64,000 nucleotides of DNA from DASPJR01 sp035628505 (GTDB lineage Bacteria > Planctomycetota > SZUA-567 > H5-PLA8): assembly GCA_035628505.1 (NCBI GenBank), contig DASPJR010000178.1:1-64000 (forward strand), given 5' to 3'. This document shows, one piece after another, positions 1 to 8,220 of this stretch. How positions within the stretch are numbered: the first letter of the stretch is position 1; each line of letters begins with the position of its first letter. The position numbers were made by a program, and so were the translations under genes. The notes beneath the pieces were generated by a model. That model was given only the letters and a program-made list of their open reading frames with translations. It did not search any database and was not told the DNA's origin.

Positions 1-852
1 ACCGGCACGCAGGCCAGCTTCCTTGAGCTTTTCGCCGGCGACATCAAGAAAGTTCAGCGCCTGGAACACCTCGTGGCCGAGAGCATGGGCTTCGACCGCG
101 TGCTGGCCGTTTCGGGGCAGACCTACACGCGCAAGCTTGACTACCGCGCGTTAGCAGGCCTCTGCGGCGTCGCGCAGAGCGCTCACAAGTTTGCCAACGA
201 CCTGCGTCTGCTGGCTCATCTCAAGCAGATCGAAGAGCCCTTCGAGAAAGAGCAGGTCGGCAGTTCGGCCATGGCCTACAAGCGCAACCCCATGCGCGCT
301 GAACGCATGACCGGCCTCGCGCGCCATCTCATCGTTCTGATCATGGACCCCGCGCTCACTGCCGCCGAACAGTGGTTCGAACGCACGCTCGATGATTCAG
401 CAAACAAGCGCATCGCCGTCGCCGAAGCCTTTTTGACCGCCGATGTCGTCCTCGAAATTTATCTCAACGTTGCCAGCAATCTCGTCGTCTACCCCGAGGT
501 GATCAAAGCCCACCTGGCGGCCGAGATGCCATTCATGGCGTCCGAGAATCTGATGATGGAAGCCGTCAAGCGTGGCGGCGACCGCCAGGAGCTTCACGAA
601 CTGATCCGGCAGCACAGCCAGGACGCCGCGCGCGAAGTCAAAGAGCACGGCCGTCCGAACGACTTGCTGCAGCGCATCGCCAGCGATGAGGCTTTTGCGA
701 GCGTGCATGACAAGATCGAGGAGATCACCGATCCGCGCCGCTATGTTGGCTTATCGGCGCAGCAGACGCGCGAGTTCCTGCGCATGCAGGTCCGCCCGGT
801 GCTCAAAGCCCGCCGCGCGTGGCTGGGCCTCAGCGGCACAGTAAGCGTGTAA
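1..852 (+). CDS. purB: Adenylosuccinate lyase, C-terminal part (5' end outside the window)
   Basis: The reading frame is open from base 1, so the gene starts left of the window; about 283 C-terminal residues are seen. The visible part begins TGTQASFLELFAGD and contains the fumarase/aspartase superfamily signature GSSAMAYKRNP (around 262-294), the flexible loop carrying the catalytic Ser. The rest fits the all-helical C-terminal domain of adenylosuccinate lyase. The family cleaves succinyl-AICAR and adenylosuccinate to fumarate in purine synthesis, in the cytoplasm. It converges on the minus-strand gene ending at 1018, with palindromic repeats between them. The assignment is firm; only the N-terminus is missing. 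Confidence 0.95.
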   Translation, partial: TGTQASFLELFAGDIKKVQRLEHLVAESMGFDRVLAVSGQTYTRKLDYRALAGLCGVAQSAHKFANDLRLLAHLKQIEEPFEKEQVGSSAMAYKRNPMRAERMTGLARHLIVLIMDPALTAAEQWFERTLDDSANKRIAVAEAFLTADVVLEIYLNVASNLVVYPEVIKAHLAAEMPFMASENLMMEAVKRGGDRQELHELIRQHSQDAAREVKEHGRPNDLLQRIASDEAFASVHDKIEEITDPRRYVGLSAQQTREFLRMQVRPVLKARRAWLGLSGTVSV

Positions 853-857
853 CGTTT

Positions 858-1013
858 GTAGCGCAGGCTTCCAGCCTGCGAGTCAATCCGTCGGCACCGT
901 GAAGGCGTAACACGTTTTTGATACATGGTAGCACTCACGTCGCGCCCCTGCGCACCGTCCGGCGCAATTGAATGATTTTTCCCAACGGCGGGCAGGCAGG
1001 ATGCCTGCGCTAC
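858..1013. repeat. Intergenic palindromic repeat pair between convergent genes
   Basis: GTAGCGCAGGC at 858-868 recurs as its reverse complement GCCTGCGCTAC at 1003-1013. The left copy is itself a hairpin (CGCAGGCT 862-869, AGCCTGCG 873-880). The pair lies between the ends of purB and the minus-strand gene at 1018, so it may act as a two-way transcription stop. It is probably one copy of a dispersed intergenic repeat. Confidence 0.5.
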
Positions 1014-1017
1014 ATTA

Positions 1018-2286
1018 TTACTTCGTATCCGCCGGCTTTTTCTCCGCCTGCCGCTTCAGTTCTTCATGGCAGAGCGTCAGCGTACGGATGGCATAGCCGG
1101 TCACCATCACGGCGTCGTTTTCCATCCAGCGCGCGGACGCTCGGTTGCTCCACGAGCCGTCCGGATTCTGCAGCGAAATCAGCTTGTCGCTGAGCTCCTG
1201 CGCCCAGCGGTGCTCCTTGCCATCGCTCGTCGTGATCACCGGTTCGCCGTAAAGCGTCAGTGCTTTGGCCATCGTCAGAAAATAATAATAAAGGCCGTCC
1301 GCGCCGATGTTGCGGTTCTCTTCCAGCGTGTAATTGTCCCTCACCCACTTCCACGCGGACTGCACGCGCGGGTCGTCCTTGCCGACGTTCATGTACAGAA
1401 AGCTTTTCAGCCCGGCGTAGCTCATCAGGCCGTAGCTGCGCGGCATGCGCTTGCCGGATTTTCCTTTGCCGTCGGCCGGCTTGCTTTCGCCCGGGCGGTA
1501 GATAAATCCGCCGTCATTGTCGAGCTCCGTATCGGGTGCCGGGCGGTCATTGGTTTCAGGGTTGTTCTGCAGGCGCGAGAGAAACTTCTTGGCGTTCTCA
1601 AATGCGGGGTCGCCTTCCTTCACGCCCGCCTCCTTGAGCGCCTCGACCCAGTACGACGCCAGATCGCCGCTGGTACGTCCGCCCGGTGTGTAACCCGGTG
1701 CGCCGAATGTCTCGCTGGTCTCGTCGTCTTTGTACTGGACGGCAAGCAGATAGCCTTTCGCGCGTTCGATCGCCTTGGCGTGCTCGGGATTTTCCAGAGC
1801 CGTCAGTGCGAGGACGCTGACGGCCGTGGTGTACGTGTCCAGCCCAAACGCAGGCGTGCTGATCGCGCCGTTGTCGCGCTGATAGGACTTGATCGCATCG
1901 GTAGCTTTCTTCAGCCACGGATTGTCCTTCTCGCGGTACTTGTCGGGCGAGCGCGCGATGGCGTCGACGACCAGCGCGGTGAAGCCGGGCTTCGGATCAA
2001 GCAGGCCCTTCGAGAATTCGCCGTTGGCTTCCTGGTGAACTTTCAGGTATTCCACGCCGCGGCGGATGGAATCGAGAACTTTGTCGCCGCTCTCCACGAT
2101 GGCCTTCGGCGGCGTGACCGGCGTTGAATGATGCGGCTTCTGGAAAGTCCACAGGTACCAGGCCGTGGCGGCGAGGACCAAAATCAGGACGCCGAGAATC
2201 GTTGCGATGCGTTTGAGCCACGAAGGTCTGGCGCTTGAACCGACAGCTGCTGGTGACGAAGTCGACACGTTTTCTGGCACTGCCAT
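1018..2286 (-). CDS. Membrane-anchored prenyltransferase/squalene-oxidase-repeat protein
   Basis: 422 residues. A short cytoplasmic N-terminus is followed by one membrane segment (about residues 26-48, IATILGVLILVLAATAWYLW). The rest is an alpha/alpha-barrel repeat region of the terpenoid cyclase/prenyltransferase type, with QW-like motifs such as LISLQNPDGSW near residue 370 and YLKVHQEANGEFS near 80. The DxDD motif of squalene-hopene cyclases is not seen, so a cyclase reaction is not supported. Proteins of this sort are common in Planctomycetota and have no known function. It is last in a tight minus-strand run after the HEAT gene and hisE (57 bp gap), likely co-transcribed. Confidence 0.75.
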   Translation of the reverse strand: MAVPENVSTSSPAAVGSSARPSWLKRIATILGVLILVLAATAWYLWTFQKPHHSTPVTPPKAIVESGDKVLDSIRRGVEYLKVHQEANGEFSKGLLDPKPGFTALVVDAIARSPDKYREKDNPWLKKATDAIKSYQRDNGAISTPAFGLDTYTTAVSVLALTALENPEHAKAIERAKGYLLAVQYKDDETSETFGAPGYTPGGRTSGDLASYWVEALKEAGVKEGDPAFENAKKFLSRLQNNPETNDRPAPDTELDNDGGFIYRPGESKPADGKGKSGKRMPRSYGLMSYAGLKSFLYMNVGKDDPRVQSAWKWVRDNYTLEENRNIGADGLYYYFLTMAKALTLYGEPVITTSDGKEHRWAQELSDKLISLQNPDGSWSNRASARWMENDAVMVTGYAIRTLTLCHEELKRQAEKKPADTK

Positions 2287-2343
2287 AGGACGAGCCCCCG
2301 CAAGGAGAGAGTTTTGCTATTCCATTGCATATGGCCGGCCAGA

Positions 2344-2685
2344 TTATTTCTTGCGCGAAGCTTTCTCGTCGAGGCCCGAAATACCGTGCCGCTTGCCGAG
2401 CTCCGCCTCAAGGTGCGCAAGCGAAATGTTTTTGTCGGCCATCAGAACCATGGCGTGGAAAAACAGGTCGCACAGCTCCTTGGTGAGGTGCTCCGTGTCC
2501 TGCTCGCGCGCGGCCTTGATGGTTTCACCGGCTTCTTCGGCAACTTTGCAACAGATCCCGTCCGTGCCTTTACGCAGCAGCGTCGCAACGTAGCTCTTCT
2601 CGGGCATCGTTTTCTTGCGTTCTTCAACGGTCGCGAAAACGGCCGCGAGCACCGCGCCTGTTCCCGGTGTGTTCGGAGATGACAT
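2344..2685 (-). CDS. hisE: Phosphoribosyl-ATP pyrophosphatase
   Basis: 113 residues, the normal size for stand-alone HisE. The all-alpha NTP pyrophosphatase (MazG-like) fold shows in KVAEEAGETIKAA and ELCDLFFHAMVLM, whose Glu/Asp residues bind Mg2+ in this family. The enzyme hydrolyses phosphoribosyl-ATP to phosphoribosyl-AMP, the second step of histidine synthesis. No other his genes are nearby, so the pathway is dispersed. It starts 14 bp after the HEAT gene and is probably translated from the same transcript. Confidence 0.9.
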   Translation of the reverse strand: MSSPNTPGTGAVLAAVFATVEERKKTMPEKSYVATLLRKGTDGICCKVAEEAGETIKAAREQDTEHLTKELCDLFFHAMVLMADKNISLAHLEAELGKRHGISGLDEKASRKK

Positions 2686-2699
2686 GAAGCAGAATCCTT

Positions 2700-3515
2700 T
2701 TACTGTCCGGCCTGCGCCGGGTTGTCCTTGTCGAGCTTATCCAGAGTCTGCATCGCTGCCGTTCGGACGTTCTCATCCGTGTCGTCGAGCAGGAAAATGA
2801 GTTTTTCCAGCGCGGCCTTCAGACCCGCCTTGCCGATCGCCACAGCCACCGCTTTTCGCACCTGCGGACTCTTGTCCTGCAGCGTTTTACATACCGCCTC
2901 CGTCGCGCGCGGGTCGCCGTAATAGCAGAGGCCTTCTGCCACGAGCGCGCGCTTCTGCGGGCTGGAACTGCTGGTCTCGCTGATCAGCAGATCAAGCAGG
3001 CGCGGATCTTTCAGGCGGCCCAGCTGCAGGAAATCGCCGGGAATGCCGAGGATGACCGGCATCCATTGTCTCTCACCCATGCGCGTAAGCGCCTTGGCGA
3101 CGACCTTGCGCACTTCGCCTTCGCTGTCTACGAGCATCGGAATCAGGTGCGGAACATTTTTCTTATCGCCCCACTTTCCAATCGTTCGCGCAATTGTTGC
3201 GCGGATGAACGGGTCATGGGATTTCAGCAGCGGCAGAAGCTGCTCGACCTGGCCCAGGTCTGGGAAATCGCCGATCACGCGCGCGGCAGTGGCCTTCCCG
3301 TCAGCGTCGCCTTTCTGCAGCGTATTCAGAAGAGGCTCAAGCGCGCGCGGGTCCCGCGTCTGGCCGATGGCCTTGATGGCTTCATGGCGCACGTGTACGT
3401 CCCCGTGTCCCATCGCCGCAAGAATGGCATTGAACGACTTGATGCGCCCGGTTTCGGTCTGAACGCGCGGAGCGGCAGCGGGTTTGGCGTCTGGCTTTGG
3501 TTTGTTGAAGAACAT
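2700..3515 (-). CDS. HEAT-repeat protein
   Basis: 271 residues from ATG at 3515, chosen because an AGGGA ribosome-binding site lies upstream and because the frame further upstream (to 4019) reads as low-complexity Arg-rich sequence antisense to apgM. After a Pro/Ala-rich tail (MFFNKPKPDAKPAAAPR) come five or six HEAT/PBS-lyase-like helical repeats, for example DVHVRHEAIKAIGQTRDPRA and SPQVRKAVAVAIGKAG. Such repeats bind partner proteins. No enzyme motif is seen and there is no signal peptide, so it is probably cytoplasmic. Directly upstream of hisE. Confidence 0.8.
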   Translation of the reverse strand: MFFNKPKPDAKPAAAPRVQTETGRIKSFNAILAAMGHGDVHVRHEAIKAIGQTRDPRALEPLLNTLQKGDADGKATAARVIGDFPDLGQVEQLLPLLKSHDPFIRATIARTIGKWGDKKNVPHLIPMLVDSEGEVRKVVAKALTRMGERQWMPVILGIPGDFLQLGRLKDPRLLDLLISETSSSSPQKRALVAEGLCYYGDPRATEAVCKTLQDKSPQVRKAVAVAIGKAGLKAALEKLIFLLDDTDENVRTAAMQTLDKLDKDNPAQAGQ

Positions 3516-3553
3516 TCGTTCGTTTTCCCTGTGACGAGTGACGGGTTGCTGAT

Positions 3554-3702
3554 GGGTGGCCCGGACGTTAGTCCGGGTGCCGAAGGCACATCCACCCCGA
3601 CTTGTACTCCGCCCAGGAGAGCACGCGTTGTCTCTACTGAAAACGTGAGTGCAAGGAGGGTTGATTGTCGCTTCGCGACCCGGACTTTCTTCCGGGCCAC
3701 CC
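3554..3702. repeat. 149-bp element bounded by a 12-bp inverted repeat
   Basis: GGGTGGCCCGGA at 3554-3565 is matched by its exact reverse complement TCCGGGCCACCC at 3691-3702. The left end also holds a hairpin, CCCGGAC 3560-3566 with GTCCGGG 3571-3577. It fills the gap between apgM and the HEAT gene, both on the minus strand. It carries no open frame; a small non-autonomous repeat or a processing signal are both possible. Confidence 0.5.
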
Positions 3703-3712
3703 ATTGCGTGCG

Positions 3713-4906
3713 TTACAGTTCTCCCTTCAAAAAGCGGCCCATCAGTTCGTAGCCGCGTTCGACAAAAACCTTCGACAGCCGCGCCTGGCTCTCGTGGTAT
3801 TTCAACCCGTTGGCCGCGAACCCAGGACCCCAGGCCACGAACGGCGAGGGTTCCGTCGCGTGTGTTTTCAGCGCGACGGGCGTGGGATGATCGGGGCAAA
3901 CGAGAATGCGCAGATCGCCATTCTTCGCGTGCGATGTTTCCAGGATCGGCCCGAGAATTTTCAAATCGATGTCTTCGAGTGCTTTGACTTTGTTCGGCGC
4001 GTCGCCCTGGTGGCCGCATTCGTCCGGCGCTTCAACGTGGACGAAGACCAGATCGTGGTTTTCCAGTGCATCGATTGCGTACTTCCCCTTCGCGGCATAA
4101 TCCGTATCGATGTAGCCGGTGATGCCCGGAACTTTCAGCACTTCAAGGCCCAGGTACAGCCCGAGGCTGCGCAGCAGATCGACAGCGCTGATCATCGCGC
4201 CGCTTACGCCGTACGTATCTTTAAACGGCGGCAGGTTCGGCCGGCGGCCGTGGCCCCAGAGCCAGATTTGCGTCGCCGCCGATTCGCCGGCTTTCACGCG
4301 CGCCTTGTTCACCGGGTGAGCGGCAAAAACCGGCTTGGACTTTTCCATCAGGTCCAGCAGCACCGCTTCGTCTTCGCCTTTGGGCAGATAGCCGGCAACT
4401 TCCTTGCCCGTAATGTTGTGCGGCGGCGTGCAGGCTGCCTTGAGCGGCTCCGAGCGGCGCAGCACCAGCAGATGGCGGTAGCTGACGCCGGGAAAGAAGT
4501 GCTGCCCGTCTTTGCCGAAGCGTGCTTCCATTTCCTTGATCAGTTCGCTGCTTTCTTCGGTCTTGATGTGGCCGGCGGTGAAATCGACCATCACGCGGTC
4601 TTCAATCGTCACGGTGTTGCAGCGTACGGCGATGTCTTCGGGCCCGAGCTCGACGCCGAGCGATTTGGCTTCCAACGGGGCGCGGCCGGTGTGGTGCTTA
4701 GCGGGATCAAATCCGAGCAGGGACATGCAGCAGATGTCGCTGCCGTTGTCCATCCCCGGGGGAATGTGCATGGCGCGGCCGACAGTGCCTTCGGCGGCCA
4801 GTCGGCCGAGGTTGGGCAGATTGCCGGCCTCAAGCGGCGTACGGTTTCCGAGTGCCCCGATCGGCCAGTCCGCTCCGCCATCGGGACAAATCACAACGTA
4901 TTTCAT
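3713..4906 (-). CDS. apgM: Cofactor-independent phosphoglycerate mutase, archaeal (ApgM) type
   Basis: 397 residues. Start ATG 4906 has a GGAGAG site 5 bp upstream; the longer frame to 4966 lacks family similarity. Alkaline-phosphatase-superfamily metal motifs are visible: CPDGGADWP at the N-terminus, the catalytic Ser in DNGSDICCMSLLG, HVEAPDECGHQGD, and CPDHPTPVALKTH near the C-terminus. This is the ApgM form, distinct from the longer GpmI. It interconverts 3- and 2-phosphoglycerate in glycolysis. Soluble and cytoplasmic. First gene of the minus-strand cluster that continues with the HEAT gene, though a 197-bp repeat-containing gap separates them. Confidence 0.92.
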   Translation of the reverse strand: MKYVVICPDGGADWPIGALGNRTPLEAGNLPNLGRLAAEGTVGRAMHIPPGMDNGSDICCMSLLGFDPAKHHTGRAPLEAKSLGVELGPEDIAVRCNTVTIEDRVMVDFTAGHIKTEESSELIKEMEARFGKDGQHFFPGVSYRHLLVLRRSEPLKAACTPPHNITGKEVAGYLPKGEDEAVLLDLMEKSKPVFAAHPVNKARVKAGESAATQIWLWGHGRRPNLPPFKDTYGVSGAMISAVDLLRSLGLYLGLEVLKVPGITGYIDTDYAAKGKYAIDALENHDLVFVHVEAPDECGHQGDAPNKVKALEDIDLKILGPILETSHAKNGDLRILVCPDHPTPVALKTHATEPSPFVAWGPGFAANGLKYHESQARLSKVFVERGYELMGRFLKGEL

Positions 4907-5274
4907 TCCACTCTCCGTGCACTGATGAACAATGTGTCCGCAACCCCCGAGGCGTGACTGTAGCAAAACTTATAACCGTTGCTACGTGATTTGCCCTTTC
5001 TCACCTGCATGCGAAATCTGTCCAGAAACGCACATGCTGAGGCCGCCAGGCTGCTTCGCCTTAGTGTTGAACGCCGAATCCACTCTCCTATCAACGCGAG
5101 ACTTCCATGCTACGACTGCCTGCAAACTTTTGCACACGTGCAGAACTAGCTTTGGCCATGCGGCACAGAATCCCTAATAAAGGACGAGTCCGGCTGCGTA
5201 TTCTTGCGCGGAAAATAATAAAGATTTAGGGTGATTTCTCGGGGCACGGTGTCAGGTCCACCAGTACGAGTGGT
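4907..5274. other. Intergenic region upstream of apgM
   Basis: 368 bp with no convincing gene. The only structure seen is a 7-bp inverted repeat, GTAGCAA 4960-4966 and TTGCTAC 4979-4985, which encloses TATAAG on the minus strand about 65 bp before the apgM start. This could be an operator over a -10 box, but no good -35 box is present, so the reading is weak. Confidence 0.3.
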
Positions 5275-6750
5275 TCACCCTTTCCACTTCTGCTTACCGG
5301 ACACATACCTCATCAGCGAAATGGTGGCGCGCAGCGGACTGGTAGTGACGACCTCGGTGAGCACCACGCCCGGCGCCGTCTCGTTCTCCGCCTGCGGCAG
5401 GAGATACACGAACGCGGCGGCGAGCACGCGCAGCAGCATCGAGATCACCATGATGCCGATGTAAACCGGCGTGCTTCGCGGCGGCTGCCCGAGCAGTGCG
5501 CCAATCACGTTGAAGAGGATGCCGTCAGCCAGCAGCAGCGCGGCAAAGTTGGCCAGGTTCAGCACGACATGAAACGTGGCGATGCCCACTTCGCGGCCGC
5601 CGCTCTTGTTTTCGGTGTAGCCGATCAGCATTGGCAGCATGAACAGATTGATGCCTGAACCGCCGATGCCGATGATCGCCATACCGATGGCCATGTACGC
5701 CACGTCATGCGGCCCGGCGAAAAAGAAAATCACCGGAGCGGCCGCGTGCAGCAGCAGGCAGACGATCAGCGGTCCGCGGTGGCCGTGGCGGTCGGAGTAT
5801 TTTCCCCAGAACAAACTGAAGACCGTCAGAGCCGCGACGGAGATGGCGGTCACGACGGCAATCGACGTAACGCCCATCTGCACGCGGTCGCGCATGAAGA
5901 AATACGTCGTCGGGTTGATAAAGCAGTTGGAGATGCTCCAGAGGATATACACACCGCACAGCCGCCGGAATGGAACCTCTCTCAGGCGCTGCACAAATTC
6001 GGCCAGCACATGCGATTTGCTCGTGCGAAGCTGCGGATCGCGATGCTCGACCCAGATGAACGTCAACGCGTCCGCGACGCCGAGAACCGTGGCGACGCAG
6101 AAGATCATCGCGTAGCCGTTCCAGTTGTGATGCAGATCGAGGAAATAACCGGCAACCGTGCCGCCGACCATCCCCGTGGCCGAACAGCCCAGCTGCCGCA
6201 AGCTCCAGTATCTGCCGCTTTTTTCAGGCGGCACCAGGTCGGCCATCCAGGACAGCCACGCCGGGCCGCCGAGCGAATGAAGAAAATAGAAGAGCACGGT
6301 CAGTGCCGACAGCCACCAGAACGCAATATCTGGATCGCGCCACTCGGGCTTGAGCAACGGGAGCAGCCCGATGGCCATCCACACCAGGCGGCTGCCTCCG
6401 ATGGTGATCAGGAAAAGTGCTTTGCGCCGGTTCCAGCGATCCTGGATCCAGCTGCCCACGAGATTGCCGACCTGTCCGATGCACCACAGCGCTGTGAAAT
6501 AGGGAAGCCGGTCGCGCAGATGCAGATCTTCGAGCAGGAAATTGAAGACGGTGCCCTGGATGACGGTAAAGAACGTCGCGCCGAGCATGCTCGCGAAGGC
6601 CGAAAGGAACATGCTGCGCGAGAGGACGTGCGGATCGAGCGCGCGATGAAAGCCCTGCGGTGCAGCCAGATTGCCGTCGGGTTCGGTGCGGGAGTTTTCA
6701 GGCGGCGAGGGTAAGTTTTCCGCCGAGTCCGCCCGCCTGGAACTGCTCAT
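5275..6750 (-). CDS. Major facilitator superfamily transporter
   Basis: 491 residues from ATG 6750; a TTG at 6780 would add 10 residues. About 12 hydrophobic segments follow a ~45-residue hydrophilic N-terminus. The MFS loop 2-3 motif appears as GSWIQDRWNRRK, and a matching one, GKYSDRHGHRG, in the second half. Substrate cannot be told from sequence. Neighbours give no help: phosphoglycerate mutase on one side and a divergent secreted esterase on the other. Confidence 0.85.
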   Translation of the reverse strand: MSSSRRADSAENLPSPPENSRTEPDGNLAAPQGFHRALDPHVLSRSMFLSAFASMLGATFFTVIQGTVFNFLLEDLHLRDRLPYFTALWCIGQVGNLVGSWIQDRWNRRKALFLITIGGSRLVWMAIGLLPLLKPEWRDPDIAFWWLSALTVLFYFLHSLGGPAWLSWMADLVPPEKSGRYWSLRQLGCSATGMVGGTVAGYFLDLHHNWNGYAMIFCVATVLGVADALTFIWVEHRDPQLRTSKSHVLAEFVQRLREVPFRRLCGVYILWSISNCFINPTTYFFMRDRVQMGVTSIAVVTAISVAALTVFSLFWGKYSDRHGHRGPLIVCLLLHAAAPVIFFFAGPHDVAYMAIGMAIIGIGGSGINLFMLPMLIGYTENKSGGREVGIATFHVVLNLANFAALLLADGILFNVIGALLGQPPRSTPVYIGIMVISMLLRVLAAAFVYLLPQAENETAPGVVLTEVVTTSPLRATISLMRYVSGKQKWKG

Positions 6751-7095
6751 CGTTACAAACCGCGCCTTTCGCCCCGCCAAAGCGACGAATCATAATTGGC
6801 GCGACGGAGGTTACAACCTATTCACCGCAGAGTCGCGGAGAAGTGTTGGCGTGCGGTGCACTTTCAACGTTCAGATTCTGTTCGGCTCGGCAAACGCGCA
6901 CAGTTGGGCAACGGTTGACCCCTCATCCCGCGTTCGCTCCGCTCACGTCGGCCTTCTCCCAAGGGGAGAAGGAACAGCACGCTCGGCATTCCCTCTCCCC
7001 AGCGGGGGAGGGGAACCCTCTAAGATGAATAGCGGTTTGACCTTGAGCGTCCTTCCGGTTATTCGAGGTGCAGATTTCTTTCGGAGCATTTGCCT
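6751..7095. repeat. Intergenic region with a dispersed repeat
   Basis: 345 bp between divergent genes. The right part (about 6920-7017) holds a copy of a repeat whose core reads CCGCGTTCGCTCCGCTCACG, followed by two pyrimidine/purine-rich hairpins (CCTTCTCCC/GGGGAGAAGG and CCCTCTCCCC/GGGGGAGGGG). Similar copies lie at 8052-8190 and 17566-17627. Nothing else is recognised. Confidence 0.55.
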
Positions 7096-8046
7096 ATGAT
7101 TCGAGCACTGAAGATCAGCCTGCTTTTCCTGAGCCTCGCGCTGTGCCTGGTGGCGCGCGCCGGCGAGTTGCCTCCTTACAAGACCGAGCTGGGCATTGTA
7201 TACGGGGTCGTCGACGGCAAGGAACTGAAGCTCAACGCGTTCATGCCGGCCAATGCGGCAAAACCCACGGCCTGCATGGTGGACATCCACGGCGGCTGGT
7301 GGCACAGCGGCGCGCCGACGACAAAAATTGAAGATGGATGGTACTGGAAAGATCCGTTCATGGCGCACAGCATCGCCATCATTTCGATCCAATATAGGCT
7401 CGGCAAGGAAGGCGGCTTTCCCGAAAGCATCCGCGATTGCCGCAACGCGATACGCTTCATCCGCAAGAACGCTACTCGCTTCAACATCGATCCCGACCGC
7501 ATCGGCTGCATGGGCGGATCGGCAGGCGGGCACTTAAGCGCCATGCTGGCCATGGTGCCGGAAGATTTCAACGACGGTGGCCCGCTGGAAGACCTTAAAG
7601 GCGTCAGCGCCAAAGTGCAGAACGCGTTCTCGTTCGTGGGCCCGACGGATTTCGTGCGGCAGTGGAACGAAGCGCCCGATGACGTGCTGCCCGACGGCAG
7701 CTTCCGCCCGGCCGACAACAAAATTCCGCACGACGCGCGGCCACGCCACCGCGTGCTGTTCAAAGGTGTCACGCCGAACACGCCCGAGAACGAGGCGCTC
7801 TACCGCAAGATGAGCCCGATCGGGCATGTGCGCAAAGATATTTCTCCGCTGCTGATCTGTGACGGCGAGCGCGACGCGGTGGTTCCCTATCACCACGGCA
7901 AGTATCTGGCCGAGAAGCTCAAGGCAGCGGGGGCCGATGTGACGTACTGGATGACGATGCAGGGCGGGCATTCATTCCCGGGCGGCCCCGGCTTCAGCAA
8001 GGTGCTCGAAGATTTCCTGGTAAGGACGCTGAAGCTCGAGAAGTAG
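7096..8046 (+). CDS. Secreted alpha/beta hydrolase (esterase/lipase-like)
   Basis: 316 residues. Starts at ATG 7096; a TTG two codons earlier is less likely. A Sec signal peptide covers roughly residues 1-22 (ends LCLVARAG). The fold-3/HSL-type hydrolase signature is complete: oxyanion loop DIHGGWW, nucleophile elbow GGSAGGH (Ser), then CDGERDAVVPY with the acid and GGHSF with the catalytic His. Family members cleave carboxylic esters, often acetyl groups on sugars. Likely periplasmic or exported. Flanked on both sides by copies of the dispersed intergenic repeat. Confidence 0.85.
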   Translation: MIRALKISLLFLSLALCLVARAGELPPYKTELGIVYGVVDGKELKLNAFMPANAAKPTACMVDIHGGWWHSGAPTTKIEDGWYWKDPFMAHSIAIISIQYRLGKEGGFPESIRDCRNAIRFIRKNATRFNIDPDRIGCMGGSAGGHLSAMLAMVPEDFNDGGPLEDLKGVSAKVQNAFSFVGPTDFVRQWNEAPDDVLPDGSFRPADNKIPHDARPRHRVLFKGVTPNTPENEALYRKMSPIGHVRKDISPLLICDGERDAVVPYHHGKYLAEKLKAAGADVTYWMTMQGGHSFPGGPGFSKVLEDFLVRTLKLEK

Positions 8047-8051
8047 CTGTT

Positions 8052-8190
8052 TCCCTCTCCCTCCGGGAGAGGGCGGACACGAGCGACAGCGAGTGCCGGG
8101 TGAGGGATGAACGCTGACTGCAGTCAAACGCAGCCCTCACCCCGCGTTCGCTCCGCTCACGTCGGCCCTTTCCCGGCGGGAGAGGGTTAA
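8052..8190. repeat. Dispersed intergenic repeat, inverted double copy
   Basis: A forward arm with CCCTCTCCCTCCGGGAGAGGG (8053-8073) and CGAGCGACAGCGAGTG is followed by an inverted arm with CCTCACCCCGCGTTCGCTCC and a closing CCCTTTCCCGGCGGGAGAGGG. The whole can fold back on itself. Related copies are at 6920-7017 and 17566-17627. Confidence 0.6.
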
Positions 8191-8220
8191 CAAAAGGCGC
8201 TGTATAGACGATACAGGTGC

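Noticed and set aside
3516..4019. Upstream extension of the HEAT-repeat frame
   Set aside because: Overlaps apgM in antisense and reads as Arg/Ser/Pro-rich sequence. ATG 3515 has a ribosome-binding site.
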